This document shows positions 18,487 to 31,626 of a stretch of DNA of 40,598 nucleotides, one piece after another (the first letter of the stretch is position 1; the number at the start of each line of letters is the position of its first letter). Made by a program: the position numbers and the translations under genes. This DNA comes from Variovorax soli NBRC 106424. GTDB taxonomy: Bacteria > Pseudomonadota > Gammaproteobacteria > Burkholderiales > Burkholderiaceae_C. The notes below the pieces were generated by a model. The model saw nothing but the letters and a program-made list of their open reading frames with translations, was not told the DNA's origin and did no database searches. Location: contig NZ_BCUU01000047.1 of the NCBI RefSeq assembly GCF_001591385.1, positions 1 through 40,598 on the forward strand, written 5' to 3'.

Positions 18487-19635
18487 GTGAGCACGGGGCA
18501 GCAGCGACAGTTCGCGCTGGTCGCGGGTGAGGCATCCGGCGACCTGCTGGCCGGACTCATGCTCGACGGCTTGAAGGCGCGCTGGCCGGGCATGCAGGCG
18601 GCGGGCATCGGCGGGCCGCGAATGCTGGAGCGGGGCTTCCAGAGCTGGTGGCCGCAGGAAAAGCTGGCGGTGCGCGGCTACATCGAGGTGCTGCGCCACT
18701 ATCCCGAAATCGCGGGCATCCGCCGAAAACTCAAGGCGCGCCTGCTGAGCGAGCGGCCCGATATCTTCATCGGCGTCGATGCCCCGGACTTCAATCTCGA
18801 CCTGGAGGCGGGCTTGCGTGCCCAGGGCGTGAAGACGGTGCACTTCGTCTGCCCGTCGATCTGGGCCTGGCGCCCCGAACGCATCGAGAAGATCCGCGCG
18901 GCGGCCGACCGCGTGCTGTGCATCTTCCCCTTCGAGCCGGCGCTGCTGGCGGAAAAGGGCGTGGCCGGCAGCTACGTGGGCCATCCGCTGGCCCAGGTGA
19001 TTCCGAAGGAGCCCGACCGCGCCGCCGCACGCGCCGCGCTCGGCCTGCCGGCCGATGCGCCGGTGGTGGCGCTGCTCCCGGGCAGCCGGCAGTCCGAGCT
19101 GCGCTACATCGCTTCGCGCTTTCTGGAGGCTGCAGCGCTGATTCGCAAGGAAGACCCGAGCATCCGCTTCGTGCTGCCGACCTTGCCCGCCCTTCGCGCC
19201 GAGGCCGAGCAAATGCTTCGGGCGAGCGGCATGGCCGAGCACGTGATGTTGCTCAACGGCCAATCACATGCGGTGCTGGCCGCCTGCGACGCCACGCTCA
19301 TCGCCAGCGGCACGGCCACGCTGGAGGCGGCGCTGTTCAAGCGGCCGATGGTCATTGCCTACAACATGAATTCGCTGACCTGGCGGCTGATGATCCGCAA
19401 GCAGTTACAGCCCTGGGTCGGCCTGCCCAATATCCTGTGCCGCGAATTTGTGGTGCCCGAGCTGATCCAGCACGAAGCCACGCCGCAGGCCCTGGCGCAG
19501 GCCACGCTCGCTTGGCTGCGCTCGCCTGACAAGGTGCAGGCATTGCAACAAAGATTCACCGCGCTGCATGCCGAATTGCTGCGCGATACGCCCACACTGT
19601 GTGCCGATGCGATCGAGCAAGTTCTTGAAGGCTAA
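18487..19635 (+). CDS. lpxB: Lipid A disaccharide synthase
   Basis: A 382-residue GT19 glycosyltransferase that condenses UDP-2,3-diacylglucosamine with lipid X to make the beta-1,6 disaccharide core of lipid A at the membrane. The N-terminal [15 protein letters not shown] is diagnostic. [13 protein letters not shown] and [17 protein letters not shown] are conserved core segments. LPGSRQSEL and [20 protein letters not shown] in the second Rossmann domain bind UDP. Start is GTG at 18487, 7 nt after lpxA. The 3' end overlaps the likely rnhB start by 29 nt. Confidence 0.96.
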   Translation: MSTGQQRQFALVAGEASGDLLAGLMLDGLKARWPGMQAAGIGGPRMLERGFQSWWPQEKLAVRGYIEVLRHYPEIAGIRRKLKARLLSERPDIFIGVDAPDFNLDLEAGLRAQGVKTVHFVCPSIWAWRPERIEKIRAAADRVLCIFPFEPALLAEKGVAGSYVGHPLAQVIPKEPDRAAARAALGLPADAPVVALLPGSRQSELRYIASRFLEAAALIRKEDPSIRFVLPTLPALRAEAEQMLRASGMAEHVMLLNGQSHAVLAACDATLIASGTATLEAALFKRPMVIAYNMNSLTWRLMIRKQLQPWVGLPNILCREFVVPELIQHEATPQALAQATLAWLRSPDKVQALQQRFTALHAELLRDTPTLCADAIEQVLEG

Positions 19636-20281
19636 GCAGGCCCCGCTGGCCTGGGACGTCCCGGGCCTCGTGGCTGGCGTGGACGAGGCGGGCCGTGGTC
19701 CGCTGGCGGGCCCCGTGGTGGCCGCCGCCGTGATCCTGGACGACATGCGTCCGATTCGCGGCCTGGCCGATTCGAAGGCCCTCACGCCCAAGCAGCGCGA
19801 GCGCCTGTACGACCAGATCATGGCCAAGTCGCTGTGCTGCTCGGTCGCCCTTGCCAGCGTGGAAGAGATCGACACGCACAACATCCTGCAGGCCACCATG
19901 CTGGCCATGCGCCGCGCCGTCGAGGGCCTGCGCCTGAAGCCGGCCAAGGTGCTGGTCGACGGCAACCGCCTGCCGACGCTCGATGTGCTGGCCGAGGCGG
20001 TGGTGGGGGGCGATGCGCGCATCAAGGCGATCTCCGCCGCTTCCATCCTGGCCAAGGTTCATCGGGACCGGCTCTGCGAGGAGCTGCACAGCCAGTTTCC
20101 GAGCTACGGTTTTGCCTCCCACAAGGGCTACGGTACGCCGGAGCACCTGGAGGCGCTTCGCGTCCACGGCGCGTGCGTGCATCACCGTCGCTCCTTCAGC
20201 CCTGTGGCGGCGGTGATGACGAATCCCGGCATCGCCATCGACGTGCTGGCCGCCAAGGCGGGCTCGCCGGCTGCACCATGA
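19607..20281 (+). CDS. rnhB: Ribonuclease HII
   Basis: A 224-residue nuclease that removes misincorporated ribonucleotides and RNA from RNA-DNA hybrids. [15 protein letters not shown] (24-38) holds the first catalytic Asp26 and Glu27. [15 protein letters not shown] is the next conserved block, LVDGN the next catalytic Asp region, and [12 protein letters not shown] the C-terminal catalytic segment. I chose ATG at 19607, inside lpxB; a TTG at 19625 is a possible shorter start, and an upstream in-frame start at 19568 only lengthens the lpxB overlap. The stop overlaps the next gene by 4 nt (ATGA). Confidence 0.93.
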   Translation: MRSSKFLKAKQAPLAWDVPGLVAGVDEAGRGPLAGPVVAAAVILDDMRPIRGLADSKALTPKQRERLYDQIMAKSLCCSVALASVEEIDTHNILQATMLAMRRAVEGLRLKPAKVLVDGNRLPTLDVLAEAVVGGDARIKAISAASILAKVHRDRLCEELHSQFPSYGFASHKGYGTPEHLEALRVHGACVHHRRSFSPVAAVMTNPGIAIDVLAAKAGSPAAP

Positions 20282-21075
20282 CCAGTCCCGACATCACGTC
20301 GATCACCTCGCGCGACAACCCGCTGCTCAAGGACTTGCGCAAGTTGGCGCAGGATCCCGGCGCATACCGCAAGCTCGGCCGGGTCTGGCTGGAGGGCGAC
20401 CATCTTTGCCGGGCGGCGCGCGAACGCGGCGTGCGGCCCGCCATCGCCGTGTTCACGGAGTCGTTCTGGCAGGCGCGGCGCCACGAGTGGGAGGGCTGCG
20501 CCCCCAAGACCGTCGTGCTGCCCGATGCGCTGCTGCACGGCGTCAGCGGGCTCGAGTCGCCGGCGCCCATGGGCTTCGTGATCGGCACGCCGGCACCGGC
20601 CGAACTTCGGGCCGATGCGGCCACCGTGGTGCTGGACCGCCTGCAGGACGCCGGCAATGTCGGCTCGATCCTGCGCAGCGCGGCGGCCTTCGGCTTCCAG
20701 CAGGTGGTTGCGCTCAAGGGCACCGCGGCCTTGTGGGCGCCCAAGGTGCTTCGCGCCGGCATGGGGGCCCATTTCGGCCTGCGGCTGATCGAGGGCGTGA
20801 CACTGGACGCCCTCGATGCGTTGCGGTTGCCCATGCTGGCCACCAGCTCGCACGACGGCCAGTGGCTGCACGAGGCGCAGGCCAACCGGAGCCTGCCCAA
20901 CCCCTGCGCCTGGCTGATGGGGCACGAAGGGCAGGGCGTTTCGCCCGAATTGCAGCGGCGCGCATCCAAATTGATCCGCATCGCCCAGCCTGGCGGGGAA
21001 GAATCGCTCAATGTCGCCGCCGCGGCGGCCATATGCCTGCACGCCAGTGCGGCCATCGGACTGGCTTCTCAGTAG
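20278..21075 (+). CDS. SpoU/TrmH-family RNA 2'-O-methyltransferase
   Basis: A 265-residue SPOUT methyltransferase with a deep trefoil-knot domain that methylates a ribose 2'-OH using S-adenosylmethionine. An N-terminal substrate-binding segment (about 1-100, [11 protein letters not shown]...) precedes the three SpoU motifs: [33 protein letters not shown], and [20 protein letters not shown]. The architecture resembles RlmB or TsnR-type rRNA enzymes rather than TrmH of tRNA Gm18, but the target nucleotide cannot be named. It overlaps rnhB by 4 nt and ends the long plus-strand run; carA has its own promoter 20 bp later. Confidence 0.88.
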   Translation: MTSPDITSITSRDNPLLKDLRKLAQDPGAYRKLGRVWLEGDHLCRAARERGVRPAIAVFTESFWQARRHEWEGCAPKTVVLPDALLHGVSGLESPAPMGFVIGTPAPAELRADAATVVLDRLQDAGNVGSILRSAAAFGFQQVVALKGTAALWAPKVLRAGMGAHFGLRLIEGVTLDALDALRLPMLATSSHDGQWLHEAQANRSLPNPCAWLMGHEGQGVSPELQRRASKLIRIAQPGGEESLNVAAAAAICLHASAAIGLASQ

Positions 21076-21094
21076 AAACACCGAAAGCACTGGC

Positions 21095-21100
21095 TATAAT
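21095..21100 (+). promoter_or_regulatory. Consensus -10 element of the carAB promoter
   Basis: A perfect TATAAT lies 20 bp after the preceding stop codon and 138 bp before the carA start. No clear -35 is visible. The predicted start region reads GGCTTTCCC, a pyrimidine run. Confidence 0.5.
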
Positions 21101-21200
21101 GAGAGGCTTTCCCGCTCATACCTAGCCCGCCGCGCACGCAAGCTCTACCTTCGACGAAAGTTGCAACCCCGCCGCCTTGTCGCACGACATGTTGGCATCT

Positions 21201-21237
21201 TGGGTTCGCTGTGGGCGTCATCCATCCGGAGAACCCA
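21201..21237 (+). promoter_or_regulatory. Predicted hairpin over the carA ribosome-binding site
   Basis: TGGGTTC (21201-21207) is a perfect reverse complement of GAACCCA (21231-21237), which ends at the base before the GTG start of carA. The 23-nt loop ends with the Shine-Dalgarno GGAG (21228-21231), whose last base joins the stem. Formation would hide the ribosome-binding site. Confidence 0.4.
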
Positions 21238-22417
21238 GTGCTTTTGTCTCTTCAGGGAACTTTCCCGCCCGCCATCCTGGCGCTTGCAGACGGCACGGTC
21301 TTTCTCGGTCAGTCGATCGGTGCCGCCGGCACCACGGTTGGTGAAGTGGTGTTCAACACCGCCATCACCGGCTACCAGGAAATCCTCACCGACCCCAGCT
21401 ACTGCCAGCAGATCGTCACCCTGACGTATCCGCACATCGGCAACTACGGCGTCAACGAGGAAGACATCGAGGCCGACAAGATCCATGCCGCTGGCCTCAT
21501 CATCCGCGACCTGCCGCTGGTGGCGTCCAACTTCCGCAAGACGGCCACGCTGACCGAGTACCTGCGTGCAGGGAACACGGTGGCCATCGCCAACATCGAC
21601 ACCCGAAAGCTGACCCGCCACCTGCGCACCAACGGCGCGCAGAACGGCTGCATCCTGGGCCTGAAGGACGGCGAAGCGGTCACGCAGGCGCTCATCGACA
21701 AGGCCATCGCGGCGGCCAAGGGCGCGCCGAGCATGTCGGGCCTCGACCTCGCCAAGGTGGTGTCGGTCAAGGAAACCTACGAGTGGACGCAGACCGAGTG
21801 GAAGCTCGGCGCCGGCTACGGCGTGCAGATCACGCCCAAGTTCCACGTCGTGGCCTTCGACTTCGGCGTGAAGAAGAACATCCTGCGCATGATCGCCCAG
21901 CGCGGCGCGCGCATCACGGTGGTGCCGGCGCAGACGCCCGCGGCCGACGTGCTCAAGCTCAAGCCGGACGGCATCTTCCTGGCCAACGGCCCCGGCGACC
22001 CGGAGCCTTGCGACTACGCCATTTCGGCCGTCAAGGAACTCATCGAGACCGGCATCCCCACCTTCGGCATCTGCCTGGGCCACCAGATCATGGCGCTGGC
22101 CCTGGGCGCCAAGACCTACAAGATGAAGTTCGGCCACCACGGCGCGAACCATCCGGTGAAGGACCTGGACAACGGCCGCGTGAGCATCACCAGCCAGAAC
22201 CACGGCTTCGCGGTGGACGAGAAGTCGCTGCCCGCCACGCTGCGCCCCACGCACATCAGCCTGTTCGACAACACGCTGCAGGGCCTGGCCCACACCAGCA
22301 AGCCGGCCTTCTGCTTCCAGGGCCATCCGGAAGCCTCGCCCGGCCCGCACGACATTGCTTACTTGTTCGATCGCTTCGCGGCATTGATGGAAAAGCACAA
22401 GACGACGGAGAACAAGA

Positions 22418-22425
<8 letters not shown>
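21238..22425 (+). CDS. carA: Carbamoyl-phosphate synthase, small (glutaminase) subunit
   Basis: A 395-residue class I glutamine amidotransferase subunit that hydrolyses glutamine and channels ammonia to CarB, making carbamoyl phosphate for arginine and pyrimidines. The N-terminal domain ([20 protein letters not shown]...) precedes the glutaminase domain, with the nucleophile Cys in [15 protein letters not shown] and the His-Glu pair in [12 protein letters not shown] chose GTG at 21238 because GGAG lies 6 nt upstream; the ATG-type start at 21211 would place the Shine-Dalgarno inside the gene. It overlaps carB by 8 nt. Confidence 0.97.
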
Positions 22426-25645
<3,220 letters not shown>

Positions 25646-25671
25646 GGCAGGCGACAGGAGAGCAGGTCACC

Positions 25672-26541
25672 ATGGCATCGCAAATCGTCGAACTCGATCT
25701 GAACGAATGGCGCGTTCCCACGCCCAACGAGTCCTGGATCGAGGCGCTCGAGGCGGGCAAGGTGCTCTTCTTTCCCAAGCTCGGCTTCGAGTTCAAGCCT
25801 GAAGAGCGCGCCTTTCTCGACCCCAGGCTGCTCGCGCCCAAGGTGCGCAACATCAGCCTGGACGGCAACGGCAAGCTCAAGGGCGTGGTGGGCGACGAAA
25901 AGATCCAGCACGACGTGGCGGCCATGATCGGGCGCTTTCGCCAGCAGGCCAGGGCGCTCATCGACGGCCTGTTGCCGGCCTACGGTCCGCATCTGCGCAT
26001 GGCGCCCACGAGCTTTCGGCCGGCGCAAGTGGAAACGCGCGTCCAGTCCTGGCGCGCGGACGACCGCCGGCTGCACGTCGATTCGTTTCCGTCGCGGCCC
26101 AACTACGGTGAGCGCATCCTGCGCGTCTTCACCAACGTCAATCCCGACGGCGCACCGCGCGTGTGGCGCGTCGGCGAGCCTTTCGAGGACGTGGCCAGGC
26201 GCTTCCTGCCGCGGGCCAAGCCCTATTCGGCATGGCAGGCCAAGGTGCTGCAGGCGCTGCACGTGACCAAGTCCTTTCGCAGCGAGTACGACCACCTCAT
26301 GCTGCAACTGCACGACGGCATGAAGTCCGACCTGGACTACCAGCGCGACTCGGTCCAGGAAACGGTGCCATTTCCCGCAGGTTCCGTGTGGGTATGCTTC
26401 TCCGACCAGACCTCGCACGCCGTCATGTCAGGGCAATTCATGATGGAACAGACCCTGCACCTGCCGGCTGACAGCCAATACAATCCGGGTGCAAGCCCGC
26501 TGGCCATCCTCAGCCGTCTCACCGGCCGCACGCTGGTCTAG
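25672..26541 (+). CDS. kdoO: Kdo 3-hydroxylase (Fe(II)/2-oxoglutarate dioxygenase, KdoO-like)
   Basis: A 289-residue protein recognised as the KdoO family of Burkholderia and Yersinia, which hydroxylates the outer Kdo of the LPS inner core at carbon 3 to give Ko, using Fe(II), O2 and 2-oxoglutarate. The iron facial triad is visible: His135 and Asp137 in [10 protein letters not shown] and a distal His249 in [28 protein letters not shown] is a conserved block. It acts on the cytoplasmic face before LPS export. It starts 26 nt after carB with GGAG 11 nt upstream, so it may be co-transcribed with carAB although unrelated in function. The assignment is from memory of the family, with no alignment available. 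Confidence 0.78.
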   Translation: MASQIVELDLNEWRVPTPNESWIEALEAGKVLFFPKLGFEFKPEERAFLDPRLLAPKVRNISLDGNGKLKGVVGDEKIQHDVAAMIGRFRQQARALIDGLLPAYGPHLRMAPTSFRPAQVETRVQSWRADDRRLHVDSFPSRPNYGERILRVFTNVNPDGAPRVWRVGEPFEDVARRFLPRAKPYSAWQAKVLQALHVTKSFRSEYDHLMLQLHDGMKSDLDYQRDSVQETVPFPAGSVWVCFSDQTSHAVMSGQFMMEQTLHLPADSQYNPGASPLAILSRLTGRTLV

Positions 26542-26572
26542 AATTTCCCCGAGACAAGTTCGCAACCAAGTT

Positions 26573-26608
26573 ACCGCCGAACGGCGACGTTCGGCGGTTT
26601 CGCTTTTT
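26573..26608 (+). terminator. Intrinsic terminator/attenuator in the greA leader
   Basis: ACCGCCGAACG (26573-26583) pairs with CGTTCGGCGGT (26588-26598), 11 perfect pairs around a GCGA tetraloop, followed by a T-rich tail (TTTCGCTTTTT). It ends 16 nt before the greA start. It can terminate the carAB-kdoO transcript and would also attenuate any promoter close to greA. Confidence 0.7.
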
Positions 26609-26624
26609 GACGCTACAAGAAATC

Positions 26625-27101
26625 ATGGCAACCATTCCCATCACCAAGCGCGGTGCAGAAAAGCTCAAGGAAGAGCTGCACCGCTTGAAGACCGTCGATC
26701 GCCCCTGGGTCATCAACGCCATTGCCGAAGCGCGCGCGCAGGGTGACTTGAGCGAAAACGCCGACTACGACGCGGCCAAGGACCGCCAGGGCTTCATCGA
26801 GGGCCGCATCCAGGAAATCGAAGGCAAGCTGTCCATTGCGCAGGTCATCGACCCCAGCGCGCTCGACGGCGGCGGCAAGGTCGTGTTCGGTGCCACGGTC
26901 GAGCTGGAAGAGGAAGATTCCGGCGAGGCGGTGCGCTACCAGATCGTCGGCGAAGACGAGGCCGACCTGAAGGAAGGCCGCATCAACGTCGGCAGCCCGA
27001 TCGCCCGCGCCCTCATCGGCAAGGAAGAAGGCGACACTGCCGAGGTGCAGGCACCCGGCGGGGTCAAGCGCTACGAGATCGTCGGCGTTTCCTACGTCTG
27101 A
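26625..27101 (+). CDS. greA: Transcription elongation factor GreA
   Basis: A 158-residue factor that enters the RNA polymerase secondary channel and triggers cleavage of backtracked RNA. The N-terminal coiled coil carries the catalytic acidic tip in [13 protein letters not shown] (Asp and Glu). The C-terminal FKBP-like domain spans about residues 80-158 ([35 protein letters not shown]). The length matches E. coli. I chose ATG at 26625 ([10 protein letters not shown]), the conserved start; an upstream in-frame start at 26607 falls in the terminator tail. Confidence 0.97.
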   Translation: MATIPITKRGAEKLKEELHRLKTVDRPWVINAIAEARAQGDLSENADYDAAKDRQGFIEGRIQEIEGKLSIAQVIDPSALDGGGKVVFGATVELEEEDSGEAVRYQIVGEDEADLKEGRINVGSPIARALIGKEEGDTAEVQAPGGVKRYEIVGVSYV

Positions 27102-27115
27102 AGACGCGGCAAGCC

Positions 27116-27532
27116 TTGAGCGCACGCCTCCCCGCCCTGGCCGCCGCCTTCTGGTGGGTGAGCCTGTCGGTCATCGGCTTCATCGTGGTGCCGATGCTGT
27201 TCCAGAACCTGCCGACGCCGGCCGAGGCGGGGCGCATGGCGGCGCGGCTTTTCACGGCCCAGGCCTGGGTGTCGATCGCCTGCGCGCTGTTGCTTCTGGG
27301 CGTTTCGCGTTCGGAGCGGATGGGGGATGCGGCCAAGGCGGTGGACCGCGCCATCCTCTTCGTGATTCTCGGCTTGCTGCTGGCCCTGGTGGGGGAGTTC
27401 GGCATTGCGCCGCGCATCATCGCCCGCGAGAACCTCAAGTTCTGGCACGCGCTCGGCAGCGGTGCCTACCTGGTCCAGTGGGCCTGCGCCGCCACGGTGC
27501 TGTGGCGCGTGCTCAGGCCGCCGCCGGCCTGA
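27116..27532 (+). CDS. DUF4149 family small membrane protein
   Basis: A 138-residue protein with about four hydrophobic helices (ALAAAFWWVSLSVIGFIVVP, WVSIACALLLLGV, AILFVILGLLLALVGEFGI, ALGSGAYLVQWACAATVLW). This resembles the DUF4149 (TMEM205-like) family, whose function is not established. The short loop NLPTPAEAGRMAARLF after helix 1 is a family feature. The start is TTG at 27116, 14 nt after greA, and no ATG fits. It is probably co-transcribed with greA. It faces the convergent glycosyltransferase gene with a 15-nt gap and no obvious terminator between them. Confidence 0.78.
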   Translation: MSARLPALAAAFWWVSLSVIGFIVVPMLFQNLPTPAEAGRMAARLFTAQAWVSIACALLLLGVSRSERMGDAAKAVDRAILFVILGLLLALVGEFGIAPRIIARENLKFWHALGSGAYLVQWACAATVLWRVLRPPPA

Positions 27533-27547
27533 GCGCCTTCTTCCGCC

Positions 27548-28291
27548 TTATTCGTGCCAGTGCTCGGCCACCCAAGTGGCCGGGCGGATGAAGCGAAAGC
27601 GCCGGTTGCGGCGCCCCGCCAGCGCATCCGGCGGATTGCATTCCCCGTGGAAGATCACGATGCGCGCACCCTCGGGCACGAAGGGGCGGCGCCAGTAGTT
27701 GCTGGGCCACAAGGGAATGCCGTGGTACTTGAAGCTCGGGCACCACTCGCTCGGCCAGTACTTGAGCTTGCCCTTGTTGTGCAGGTAGTCCGAGAGGTAG
27801 GTCTGCTCGTTGCGAAAGCGCTCGCGCAGTTCCACTTCGTGGTCGCGGAAGTACTGCAGCACGTCGGGCAGGGCGCCGATCTCGAAGCGGTAGACCGACG
27901 AGTTGCCCGTCACGCGCCAGGGCCGGCGGTAGTCCTTGATGATCAGGAACTCGCCGGGCTGGGTGAAGAAGTCGTCGAGGCTGCCCACGACCACCACGTC
28001 CAGGTCCAGGAAGAGGGCGGTGCCCTCCAGCCCGTATTCATCCTTCAGCACAGGGCTGAAGGTGGTGAGCTTCTTCCAGGCGCGGTCGCGCACGCCGGCC
28101 GCCTCAGGGGCGATCTCCACCGGCGGAATGGGAAAACACTCGACCTCGCTGCGGATGCCCTTGGCATCGTCGGTGAGGCAGATGAAGCGAAACTCGCCGG
28201 TCAGGTGCCGGCGAGCCATCGCATAGAGGTTGTTGACGTAATAGGGCTCGTACTTCGTGCCCCATTTCATGCAGATGATGTGGCGCATCAT
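27548..28291 (-). CDS. Putative glycosyltransferase with DxD motif
   Basis: A 247-residue soluble protein. [16 protein letters not shown] contains a DxD pair (Asp96, Asp98) after a predicted beta strand, the usual metal and nucleotide-sugar site of GT-A glycosyltransferases. The N-terminus [20 protein letters not shown] followed by FRFICLTDD is like the first Rossmann strand and sugar-nucleotide pocket of GT8-like proteins. Late conserved-looking segments are [10 protein letters not shown] and [13 protein letters not shown], the latter similar to the HxxGxxKP motif position of GT8 enzymes. No membrane helices are seen. It lies 6 nt downstream of yhbY, so it shares that promoter. The acceptor is unknown; LPS or capsule sugar is possible. 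Confidence 0.65.
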   Translation of the reverse strand: MMRHIICMKWGTKYEPYYVNNLYAMARRHLTGEFRFICLTDDAKGIRSEVECFPIPPVEIAPEAAGVRDRAWKKLTTFSPVLKDEYGLEGTALFLDLDVVVVGSLDDFFTQPGEFLIIKDYRRPWRVTGNSSVYRFEIGALPDVLQYFRDHEVELRERFRNEQTYLSDYLHNKGKLKYWPSEWCPSFKYHGIPLWPSNYWRRPFVPEGARIVIFHGECNPPDALAGRRNRRFRFIRPATWVAEHWHE

Positions 28292-28297
28292 GCGTCG

Positions 28298-28774
28298 TCA
28301 GTCGGCCTGGCGGCGCTTCTTGGTCGAGATCTTCTTCGGCTTGGCGCGCTTGATGGTGCCGCCGGCCGTCAGGCGCTGGTTGCCCAGCACGCGCAGCATC
28401 TTGACTTCGGGGCGCTGGCCGCCGCGCTTGCTGTACTTGAGGATCTTCACGTCGCGCGGGCCGGGCATGCGGTCTTCGTCGACCGTGCGTTCCTTCTCGG
28501 GCTTGGGGCGCCACAGCACCAGCAGCTTGCCGATGTGCTGGATGGGCGCGGCGTCGAGCTCGTCGGCCAGGGTCTGCAGCATGGCGTCGCGTGCGAGGCG
28601 GTCGTCCGAGAAGACGCGGATCTTGATCAGGCCGTGGGCCTTGAGGGCGGCGTCGGCTTCTTTTTTGACGGCTGGCGTGAGCCCGTCGCCGCCGACCATC
28701 ACGATCGGATCCAGATGGTGCGCTTCGGCACGGTGCACCTTGCGCTGGGCGGGGGTAAGTTGAATGGCGGGCAT
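28298..28774 (-). CDS. yhbY: YhbY/CRS1-YhbY (CRM) domain RNA-binding protein
   Basis: A 158-residue protein whose first 97 or so residues are the CRM RNA-binding domain linked to 50S subunit assembly (E. coli YhbY is 97 residues). The start [20 protein letters not shown] and the GxxG-type loop GGDGLTP are diagnostic. [13 protein letters not shown] closes the domain. A basic tail of about 60 residues ([15 protein letters not shown]..., [14 protein letters not shown]) is extra and could bind rRNA. It is divergent from rlmE, which modifies 23S rRNA, with only 21 bp between start codons. No Shine-Dalgarno is possible in its usual place, so translation may be leaderless. Confidence 0.9.
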   Translation of the reverse strand: MPAIQLTPAQRKVHRAEAHHLDPIVMVGGDGLTPAVKKEADAALKAHGLIKIRVFSDDRLARDAMLQTLADELDAAPIQHIGKLLVLWRPKPEKERTVDEDRMPGPRDVKILKYSKRGGQRPEVKMLRVLGNQRLTAGGTIKRAKPKKISTKKRRQAD

Positions 28775-28790
28775 CCCCGTATTATCGGGG
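28775..28790. promoter_or_regulatory. Palindrome in the 21-bp divergent yhbY-rlmE region
   Basis: CCCCG (28775-28779) and CGGGG (28786-28790) flank TATTAT, which reads as a -10-like hexamer on plus and as ATAATA (GATAAT one base over) on minus. The whole divergent region is 21 bp, so promoter elements for both genes must overlap here or lie in the opposite coding region. Confidence 0.42.
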
Positions 28791-28795
28791 CGCAG

Positions 28796-29464
28796 ATGAA
28801 GGTCAAAACCAAAAGCAAGAAGATCAATAAAGCGTGGCTCAACGACCACGTCAACGACCCGTGGGTGAAACTGGCCACGCGGGAGGGCTACCGCGCGCGC
28901 GCCGCCTACAAGCTCAAGGAAATCGACGAGACGCTGGGCCTGATCAAGCCCGGGCACGTGGTGGTCGACCTGGGGTCGACGCCTGGGGCCTGGAGCCAGT
29001 ACGTGCGGCGCCGCCTGTCGCCGGCCGGCGCAGCCGTGGGTGAACTGCACGGCACCATCATCGCGCTGGACATCCTGCCCATGGAGCCGATCGAAGGTGT
29101 GCACTTCATCCACGGCGATTTCCGCGAAGAAGCGGTGCTTGGCCAGCTCGAGGAAGCCATGGCCGGGCGCAAGGCCGACGTCGTGGTCTCGGACATGGCG
29201 CCCAACCTGTCGGGCATCGAGTCGGCCGATACCGCCCGGGTGGCGCACCTGATCGAACTGGCGGTGGATTTCGCCCAGCACCACCTCAAGCCCGAGGGCG
29301 CGCTGGTGGCCAAGGTTTTTCACGGCAGCGGCTACAACGAATTGGTTGCCCTTTTCAAGGTGCATTTCCGCGTCGTGAAACCATTCAAGCCCAAGGCTTC
29401 GCGGGACAAGTCGTCCGAAACCTTCCTGGTGGGGGTGGGCCTGAAGAAGGCCGATACCAATTGA
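28796..29464 (+). CDS. rlmE: 23S rRNA (uridine-2552-2'-O) methyltransferase RlmE (FtsJ/RrmJ)
   Basis: A 222-residue SAM-dependent enzyme that methylates U2552 in the peptidyl-transferase A loop of 23S rRNA and supports late 50S assembly. A Lys-rich leader ([20 protein letters not shown]) precedes the Rossmann domain. The K-D-K-E catalytic set is visible in [33 protein letters not shown] and [21 protein letters not shown] binds SAM. Its coupling to ftsH downstream is conserved and shared with E. coli. Start is ATG at 28796; the long in-frame upstream extension is only antisense to yhbY and the glycosyltransferase. Confidence 0.96.
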   Translation: MKVKTKSKKINKAWLNDHVNDPWVKLATREGYRARAAYKLKEIDETLGLIKPGHVVVDLGSTPGAWSQYVRRRLSPAGAAVGELHGTIIALDILPMEPIEGVHFIHGDFREEAVLGQLEEAMAGRKADVVVSDMAPNLSGIESADTARVAHLIELAVDFAQHHLKPEGALVAKVFHGSGYNELVALFKVHFRVVKPFKPKASRDKSSETFLVGVGLKKADTN

Positions 29465-29533
29465 TACGGGCCGGGCGTGCTGAAATCCTGGAGCAACCTA
29501 TGGCTGCTATGGGCTTTTCCAAAGGTTTCGCAG

Positions 29534-29561
29534 CTTGAAAAGCCTAAAATGAGCGCCAATT
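29534..29561 (+). promoter_or_regulatory. Sigma-32 (heat-shock)-like promoter of ftsH
   Basis: CTTGAAA (29534-29540) is an exact sigma-32 -35 element. After 13 bp it is followed by CGCCAATT (29554-29561), matching the -10 consensus CCCCATnT at most fixed positions. It lies 68 bp before the ftsH start. ftsH is a heat-shock gene in E. coli. An 8-bp inverted repeat GGCTTTTC/GAAAAGCC (29512-29519, 29537-29544) overlaps the -35. Confidence 0.58.
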
Positions 29562-29628
29562 GCCGACTATCGGCATGCCGGCATCCTCATTTTGGGCGTG
29601 CCCGCGCTTTTCCCGACTGGAGCTTCGT

Positions 29629-31548
<1,920 letters not shown>

Positions 31549-31568
31549 AGGCAAAAGCGACAATCAAG

Positions 31569-31591
31569 ACGGGGCCTCGCGCCCCGTTTTT
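31569..31591 (+). terminator. Intrinsic terminator after ftsH
   Basis: ACGGGGC (31569-31575) pairs with GCCCCGT (31581-31587) around a 5-nt loop, followed by TTTTT. It lies 20 nt after the ftsH stop and 35 nt before folP, so folP-glmM depend on read-through or on a weak internal promoter. Confidence 0.85.
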
Positions 31592-31626
31592 CGTGGCCGC
31601 CCGCATGGCGCGGCGAGATCATTGGC

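Noticed and set aside
21099..21125. Eight-codon leader peptide (MRGFPAHT) before carA
   Set aside because: Its ATG overlaps the -10 element, so it would not be in the mRNA made from that promoter.
27554..28795. Upstream extension of the rlmE frame
   Set aside because: It is antisense to the glycosyltransferase and yhbY genes. RlmE starts normally at 28796.
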